A stretch of DNA of 64,000 nt, from NCBI RefSeq assembly GCF_001905465.1, contig NZ_LISX01000005.1, forward strand, positions 62,278 to 126,277. The letters are read 5' to 3'. This stretch comes from Kitasatospora sp. CB01950. Its GTDB lineage: Bacteria > Actinomycetota > Actinomycetes > Streptomycetales > Streptomycetaceae. Under the pieces are notes generated by a model. That model was not told where the DNA came from. It saw only the letters and a list, made by a program, of their open reading frames with translations, and searched no databases. A program made the position numbers and the translations under genes. Numbering within the stretch: position 1 is the first letter of the stretch; each line of letters opens with the position of its first letter. Positions 59,997 through 64,000 of the stretch are shown piece by piece.

Positions 59997-60770
59997 ATGG
60001 ACACCACTTCTGACCCGCTCCCCCAGCCCTCGATGCTCGGCCGTACCGCGCTGGTGACCGGCGCCGCCTCCGGCATCGGCCGGGCCTGCGCGGAGGCGTT
60101 CGCCGCGGCCGGCGCGCGCGTGTACGTCGTCGACCTGGCCGCCGGACCCGCCGAGGAGCTGGCGGAGCGGATCGGCGGGGTCGCGCACGTGGCCGATCTG
60201 TCCGACCCGGACGCGGTGGAGGCGCTGCCCACCGACGCGGACATCGTGGTCAACAACGCGGGCCTGCAGCACGTCGCGCCGGTGCACGAGTTCCCGATGG
60301 AGCGGTTCACGCTGATCCAGCGGGTCATGGTGGAGGCCCCGTTCCGGATCCTGCGCCGCACCCTGCCGCACATGTACGAGCGCGGGTGGGGCCGGGTGGT
60401 CAACATCTCCTCGGTGCACGGCCTGCGCGCCAGCGCCTTCAAGTCGGCGTACGTGACGGCCAAGCACGCGCTGGAGGGCCTCAGCAAGACCGTCGCGCTG
60501 GAGGGCGCCCCGTACGGCGTGACCAGCAACTGCATCAACCCGGCGTACGTGCGCACCGCGCTGGTGGAGAAGCAGATCGCCGCGCAGGCGCTGGCGCACG
60601 GCATCCACGAGGACGAGGTGGTGGAGCAGATCATGCTCGACCGCACCGCCGTGAAGCGACTGATCGAACCGGACGAGGTGGCGCAGCTGGCGGTCTGGCT
60701 GTGCTCGCCGAGCGCCTCCTACATCACCGGCGCGAGCCTGCCGGTGGACGGCGGCTGGACCGCGCACTGA
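59997..60770 (+). CDS. 3-hydroxybutyrate dehydrogenase (SDR family)
   Basis: 257 residues. TALVTGAASGIGRACAEAFA (NAD motif), VVNNAGLQHVAPVHEFP, and the catalytic Ser, Tyr and Lys in VVNISSVHGLRASAFKSAYV then TAKHALEG; the loop NCINPAYVRTALVEKQIAAQ and C-terminal DGGW match D-3-hydroxybutyrate dehydrogenases. It interconverts 3-hydroxybutyrate and acetoacetate with NAD. The ATG at 59997 has no clear Shine-Dalgarno, but TACCGT lies eight bases before it. An MHS-family transporter follows 69 bp on, so the two form an uptake-and-oxidation pair. Confidence 0.9.
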   Translation: MDTTSDPLPQPSMLGRTALVTGAASGIGRACAEAFAAAGARVYVVDLAAGPAEELAERIGGVAHVADLSDPDAVEALPTDADIVVNNAGLQHVAPVHEFPMERFTLIQRVMVEAPFRILRRTLPHMYERGWGRVVNISSVHGLRASAFKSAYVTAKHALEGLSKTVALEGAPYGVTSNCINPAYVRTALVEKQIAAQALAHGIHEDEVVEQIMLDRTAVKRLIEPDEVAQLAVWLCSPSASYITGASLPVDGGWTAH

Positions 60771-60839
60771 CCCGGCCGCAGCGGGCCTGTAAGGTCCCGT
60801 GATCTTCCCTCACCCCCCATCTCCGCAAGGGAGTTCCCG

Positions 60840-62192
60840 ATGGCTGCTCCTCCCGATGTTGCGAGACCCGCCTCCCTGCCGCGCGTGGTCGCCGCCTCGC
60901 TGATCGGCACCACGATCGAGTGGTACGACTACTTCTTGTACGGATCGGCGGCGGCGCTGGTCTTCGGGCACGTGTTCTTCCCGAAGTCGGATCCGCTGAC
61001 CGGCACGCTGCTGTCGTTCCTGACGTACGCGATCGGGTTCGCCGCCCGGCCGCTGGGCGCGCTGGTGTTCGGGCACTTCGGCGACCGGATCGGCCGCAAG
61101 AAGCTGCTGGTGCTGTCGTTGCTGCTGATGGGCGGGGCGACCACGCTGATCGGCTGTCTGCCGACGTACGACCAGGTCGGCATGGCGGCGCCGGTCATGT
61201 TGACGGCGCTGCGGCTGGTGCAGGGCTTCGCGCTGGGCGGTGAGTGGGGCGGGGCGGTGCTGCTGGTCTCCGAGCACGGCGACCGTCGGCGGCGCGGCTT
61301 CTGGGCGTCCTGGCCGCAGGGCGGCGCGCCGGCGGGCAACCTGCTGGCGGCCGGTGTGCTGTCGCTGATGACGGCCGTCCAGTCGGACGCGGCGTTCCTG
61401 GCCTGGGGCTGGCGGGTGCCGTTCCTGCTGTCGGCGGTGCTGGTGATGGTCGGTCTGTGGATCCGGCTGGCGGTGGACGAGTCGCCGCTGTTCAAGGCGG
61501 CGCTGGCGGCCGCCGAGCAGCGGGCGGAGCAGGAGAAGCCGCCGCTGGTGGTGGTGTTGCGGGACCACTGGCGGGACGTGCTGGTGGCGATGGGCGCCCG
61601 CATGGCGGAGAACATCTCGTACTACGTGATGACCACGTTTGTGCTGGCGTACGCCGTCGGCCACGCCCACCAGCCCAAGCAGACCGCGTTGAACGCCGTG
61701 CTGATCGGCTCGGCGATCCAGTTCGCGCTGATCCCGCTGTTCGGGGCGCTCTCCGACCGGGTCGGCCGCAAGCCGGTGTACCTGGTCGGCGCGGTCGGCG
61801 TCGGCCTCTGGTCGTTCGTGTTCTTCGGCATGGTCGACACCAAGGACTTCACCTCCCTGGTCACGGCCGTCACCGTCGGCCTGTTCTTCCACAGCATGAT
61901 GTACGCCCCGCAGGCCGCGTTCTTCTCCGAGCTGTTCGCCACCCGCACCCGCTACTCGGGGGCGTCCATCGGCGCCCAGTTCTCCTCCGTCGCGGCCGGC
62001 GCCCCCGCGCCGCTGATCGCCACCGCGCTGCTCAAGGACTACGGCAGCGCCACCCCGATCGCCGTGTACGTGGCGATCGCCGCCGTGATCACCGTCCTCG
62101 CGGTGCTGTGCGGCCGGGAGACGCGCGGTGCCGACCTCACCGAGGCGGACCCCGCTCGGGGGGACTCCGTGAAGGCCGCTACGACGGTCTGA
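60840..62192 (+). CDS. MHS-family MFS transporter (metabolite:H+ symporter, ProP/ShiA/KgtP-like)
   Basis: 450 residues, about twelve transmembrane helices. IGTTIEWYDYFLYGSAAALV is the MHS signature in helix 1; GHFGDRIGRKKLLVLSLLLM is the conserved loop 2-3 motif; RLVQGFALGGEWGGAVLLVS follows, and LSDRVGRKPVYLVGAVGVG is the repeat in the second half. MHS carriers import small carboxylates, betaines or hydroxy acids with protons. The ATG at 60840 has AAGGGAG upstream. Being between a 3-hydroxybutyrate dehydrogenase and a GAF/PucR-type regulator suggests uptake of 3-hydroxybutyrate or a related acid. A terminator follows. Confidence 0.92.
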   Translation: MAAPPDVARPASLPRVVAASLIGTTIEWYDYFLYGSAAALVFGHVFFPKSDPLTGTLLSFLTYAIGFAARPLGALVFGHFGDRIGRKKLLVLSLLLMGGATTLIGCLPTYDQVGMAAPVMLTALRLVQGFALGGEWGGAVLLVSEHGDRRRRGFWASWPQGGAPAGNLLAAGVLSLMTAVQSDAAFLAWGWRVPFLLSAVLVMVGLWIRLAVDESPLFKAALAAAEQRAEQEKPPLVVVLRDHWRDVLVAMGARMAENISYYVMTTFVLAYAVGHAHQPKQTALNAVLIGSAIQFALIPLFGALSDRVGRKPVYLVGAVGVGLWSFVFFGMVDTKDFTSLVTAVTVGLFFHSMMYAPQAAFFSELFATRTRYSGASIGAQFSSVAAGAPAPLIATALLKDYGSATPIAVYVAIAAVITVLAVLCGRETRGADLTEADPARGDSVKAATTV

Positions 62193-62210
62193 CCGATTCC
62201 GACAAAATCA

Positions 62211-62248
62211 GGGCCGCGTCACCGGGCACCCGCCCGGCGGCGCGGCCC
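62211..62248 (+). terminator. terminator after the MHS transporter
   Basis: GGGCCGCG (62211-62218) pairs with CGCGGCCC (62241-62248), with an inner CCGGGC/GCCCGG stem, 19 nt after the stop. Confidence 0.75.
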
Positions 62249-62314
62249 AGGCCCGTTTACGAACGGGCCGCGGGCAACGGGGCCACGGGGGGCACGAGTG
62301 ACAGGGAAGACCGA

Positions 62315-64000
62315 ATGGACCGCCACACCACCGCCGCACCGGCGCTGCGCAGACTCCTCGACCTGCTGGCGACCGGCGCCGCCACCGAGGACTTCGCCGA
62401 AGTCCTCGCCGACGCCCGTCGGCAGGGCGCACCCGCCCAGGTCCTGACCGAGATCGACGACGCCACCTGGCAAGCGCTGCGGGTCCACCGCACGATGCGT
62501 CAGCACCGCCGCCGCGAGGCCGAACTGACCGCCCTGTTCGACACCGCCGGCGACCTCGCCGCCTCCCGCGACCTCGACGCCGTCCTGCAGGCCATCGTCC
62601 GCCGCGCCCGGATGCTGCTCGGCACCGACACCGCGTACCTCACGCTCCCCGACGAGCAGGCCGGCGACACCTACATGCGGGTCACCGACGGCTCCGTCTC
62701 GCCGATCTTCCAGACCCTGCGGCTCAGCCTCGGCGACGGCCTCGGCGGCCTGGTCGCGCAGACCGCCCGCCCGTACGCCTCCCACGACTACCGGATCGAC
62801 GAGCGCTTCCGGCACACCGGCCAGATCGACGCGGGCGTGCTCGACGAGGGCCTGGTCGCCATCATCGGCGTGCCGCTGCTGCTCGGCGGCACCGTGATCG
62901 GCGTGCTGTTCGCCGCCGACCGCACCCCGCGGGCGTTCTCGCCCGACGAGGTCGCGCTGCTGTGCACCCTCGCCGCGCACGCCGCGATCGCCCTGGACAC
63001 CGCCAAGTCGCTTGCCGACACCCGCGCCGCGCTCGCCGAACTCGCCACCGCCAACGCCGTCATCCGCGCCCACGCGGGCTCCGTCCAGCGCGCCGAACAG
63101 GCCCACGACCGGCTCACCGACCTCGTGCTGCGCGGCGCGGAGGTCGCCGACGTGGCAGCCGAGGTCGCGGCGCTGCTCGACGGCGAGGCCTCCGTCCACG
63201 ACGCCGAGGGCGCCCCGCTCACCGGTCCCGGCGGCGCCCCCGACGGCCTCGACGACGCCGTCGCCTCCTCCCGCAGCGGCGGCCACGCCGTCCGGCACGG
63301 CACGGACTGGGTGTGCGCCGTCCTGGCCGGCCAGGAACTGCTCGGCTCGCTCGTCCTGCACGGCAGACCCGAACTCGACGACGCCGACCGCCGGGTGTTC
63401 GAACGCGCGAGCGTGGTCACCGCGCTGCTGCTCCTGCTGCGGCGCTCGGTCGCCGAGACCGAGAACCGCGTCCGCGGCGAACTCCTCGCCGACCTGCTCA
63501 CCGCCCCCGACCGCGACCCGGCCGGCCTCACCGCGCGCGGCCGCCGCCTCGGCGTGGACCTCGGCCGCCCGCACCTGGTGCTGGTCTCCTCCGCCGTCGA
63601 CGACTCCGCCCGGGAGCGGCTGGCGGGGGCCGCGGCCCGGTACCTGTTCGGCTCGCGCGGCATCAGCGCGGAGTTCGGCGACGGCGTGGTGCTGCTCGTC
63701 CCGCACGACGGCGCCGGCGCCGGCGCGGTCGCCGCGACGGCGGCGGAACGCCTCGCCCGGCTGGTCGGCGCCCCCGTCACCGTCGGCACCGGGCGCGCGG
63801 CCAGCGGGCCCGTCCCGCTGGCCGCGGCGTACGCGGAGGGGGTGCGGTGCGTGCGCGCCCTGCGGGTCCTCGGCCGCGACGGCGACGGCGCGTGCGCGGC
63901 CGACCTCGGATTCCTCGGCGTCCTCCTCGGCGACGGCCACGACGTCGAGGGCTTCGTCCGCGCGACCCTCGGCCCCCTCCTCGACTACGACGCCAAGCGC
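62315..64000 (+). CDS. GAF-domain regulator, PucR/CdaR-like, C-terminus off window
   Basis: At least 562 residues; no stop is reached. The N-terminal 80 residues are helical; a GAF domain spans residues about 85-230 (LAASRDLDAVLQAIVRRARM, LGTDTAYLTLPDE, VAIIGVPLLLGGTVIGVLFA, VALLCTLAAHAAIALDTAKS). A helical linker (NAVIRAHAGSVQRAEQAHDR) leads to a second partly GAF-like region and a GGDEF-like/CdaR alpha-beta region (GRRLGVDLGRPHLVLVSSAV). The expected C-terminal PucR HTH (HTH_30) lies outside the window. The family activates or represses catabolic operons; here the neighbours are 3-hydroxybutyrate dehydrogenase and an MHS carrier. The ATG at 62315 follows GGGA. Confidence 0.83.
   Translation, partial: MDRHTTAAPALRRLLDLLATGAATEDFAEVLADARRQGAPAQVLTEIDDATWQALRVHRTMRQHRRREAELTALFDTAGDLAASRDLDAVLQAIVRRARMLLGTDTAYLTLPDEQAGDTYMRVTDGSVSPIFQTLRLSLGDGLGGLVAQTARPYASHDYRIDERFRHTGQIDAGVLDEGLVAIIGVPLLLGGTVIGVLFAADRTPRAFSPDEVALLCTLAAHAAIALDTAKSLADTRAALAELATANAVIRAHAGSVQRAEQAHDRLTDLVLRGAEVADVAAEVAALLDGEASVHDAEGAPLTGPGGAPDGLDDAVASSRSGGHAVRHGTDWVCAVLAGQELLGSLVLHGRPELDDADRRVFERASVVTALLLLLRRSVAETENRVRGELLADLLTAPDRDPAGLTARGRRLGVDLGRPHLVLVSSAVDDSARERLAGAAARYLFGSRGISAEFGDGVVLLVPHDGAGAGAVAATAAERLARLVGAPVTVGTGRAASGPVPLAAAYAEGVRCVRALRVLGRDGDGACAADLGFLGVLLGDGHDVEGFVRATLGPLLDYDAKR

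Overview
The window is a very GC-rich (about 72% by eye), densely packed stretch of core chromosome from a high-GC actinobacterium, almost certainly a streptomycete (Streptomyces or Kitasatospora). The reasons are the gene content and order (glkA, fadD/pimB, an NlpC/P60 trio, trpD, ctaE-qcrCAB, ctaCDF, nadA, pspA, cobUTS, pepA, lpdA, sucB), the frequent GTG and TTG starts, TAnnnT -10 boxes placed 6 nt before GTG starts, and actinobacterial riboswitch classes (c-di-AMP/ydaO and SAM-IV). No tRNA, rRNA, insertion sequence, prophage or CRISPR array was seen. This is inference from sequence features and remembered gene order, not from a database search.

Layout. 1-11.8 kb: lipid, sugar and envelope enzymes (partial acyltransferase, alpha/beta hydrolase, EEP hydrolase, the SRPBCC - ArsA-like ATPase - DUF5304 - glkA run, acyl-CoA ligase, PimB-like and GT87 mannosyltransferases, PfkB kinase). 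11.8-17 kb: a coupled metallopeptidase and three NlpC/P60 peptidoglycan hydrolases, one with a c-di-AMP riboswitch leader. 17-23.6 kb: NYN-domain protein, zinc-ribbon protein, rhomboid protease, Lrp ligand-domain protein, a SAM-IV-controlled class V aminotransferase, trpD and a lone receiver-like protein. 23.9-33.2 kb: the respiratory block, with ctaE-qcrC-qcrA-qcrB on the plus strand and ctaC-ctaD-ctaF on the minus strand, enclosing a small GntR regulator and an L,D-transpeptidase.

33.5-43.1 kb: a cysteine desulfurase-TusA fusion, a sugar/nucleoside kinase, erpA, a GNAT protein, a PLP decarboxylase with an Lrp regulator, an oxidoreductase and nadA (Fe-S quinolinate synthase). 43.1-48.8 kb: pspAA-pspA, a DUF3043 membrane protein coupled to a methyltransferase, and the cobU-cobT-cobS cobalamin late-assembly genes. 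49-54.2 kb: pepA, lpdA and sucB. 54.2-64 kb: DUF4240, GNAT, TIGR01777 epimerase, FAD oxidoreductase, an NsdA-like HTH/TPR regulator, then a 3-hydroxybutyrate dehydrogenase - MHS transporter - GAF/PucR-like regulator module that runs off the right edge.

How it works together. Sulfur and Fe-S handling (NifS-TusA, ErpA, SAM-IV-linked desulfurase-like enzyme) sits close to Fe-S and heme clients (Rieske QcrA, NadA). Several genes act at the envelope (NlpC/P60 trio, Ldt, mannosyltransferases, PspA). Translational coupling is pervasive (ATGA, GTGA, and two junctions best read as CTGA with a CTG start). Most convergent gene pairs are separated by a strong GC-rich hairpin. The most useful leads are the two riboswitches, the two CTGA junctions, the repeated leaderless promoter layout, a 7 x 13-bp tandem repeat, the paired palindromes over the nadA promoter and a possible CTTGCAG-type operator before the PfkB kinase.
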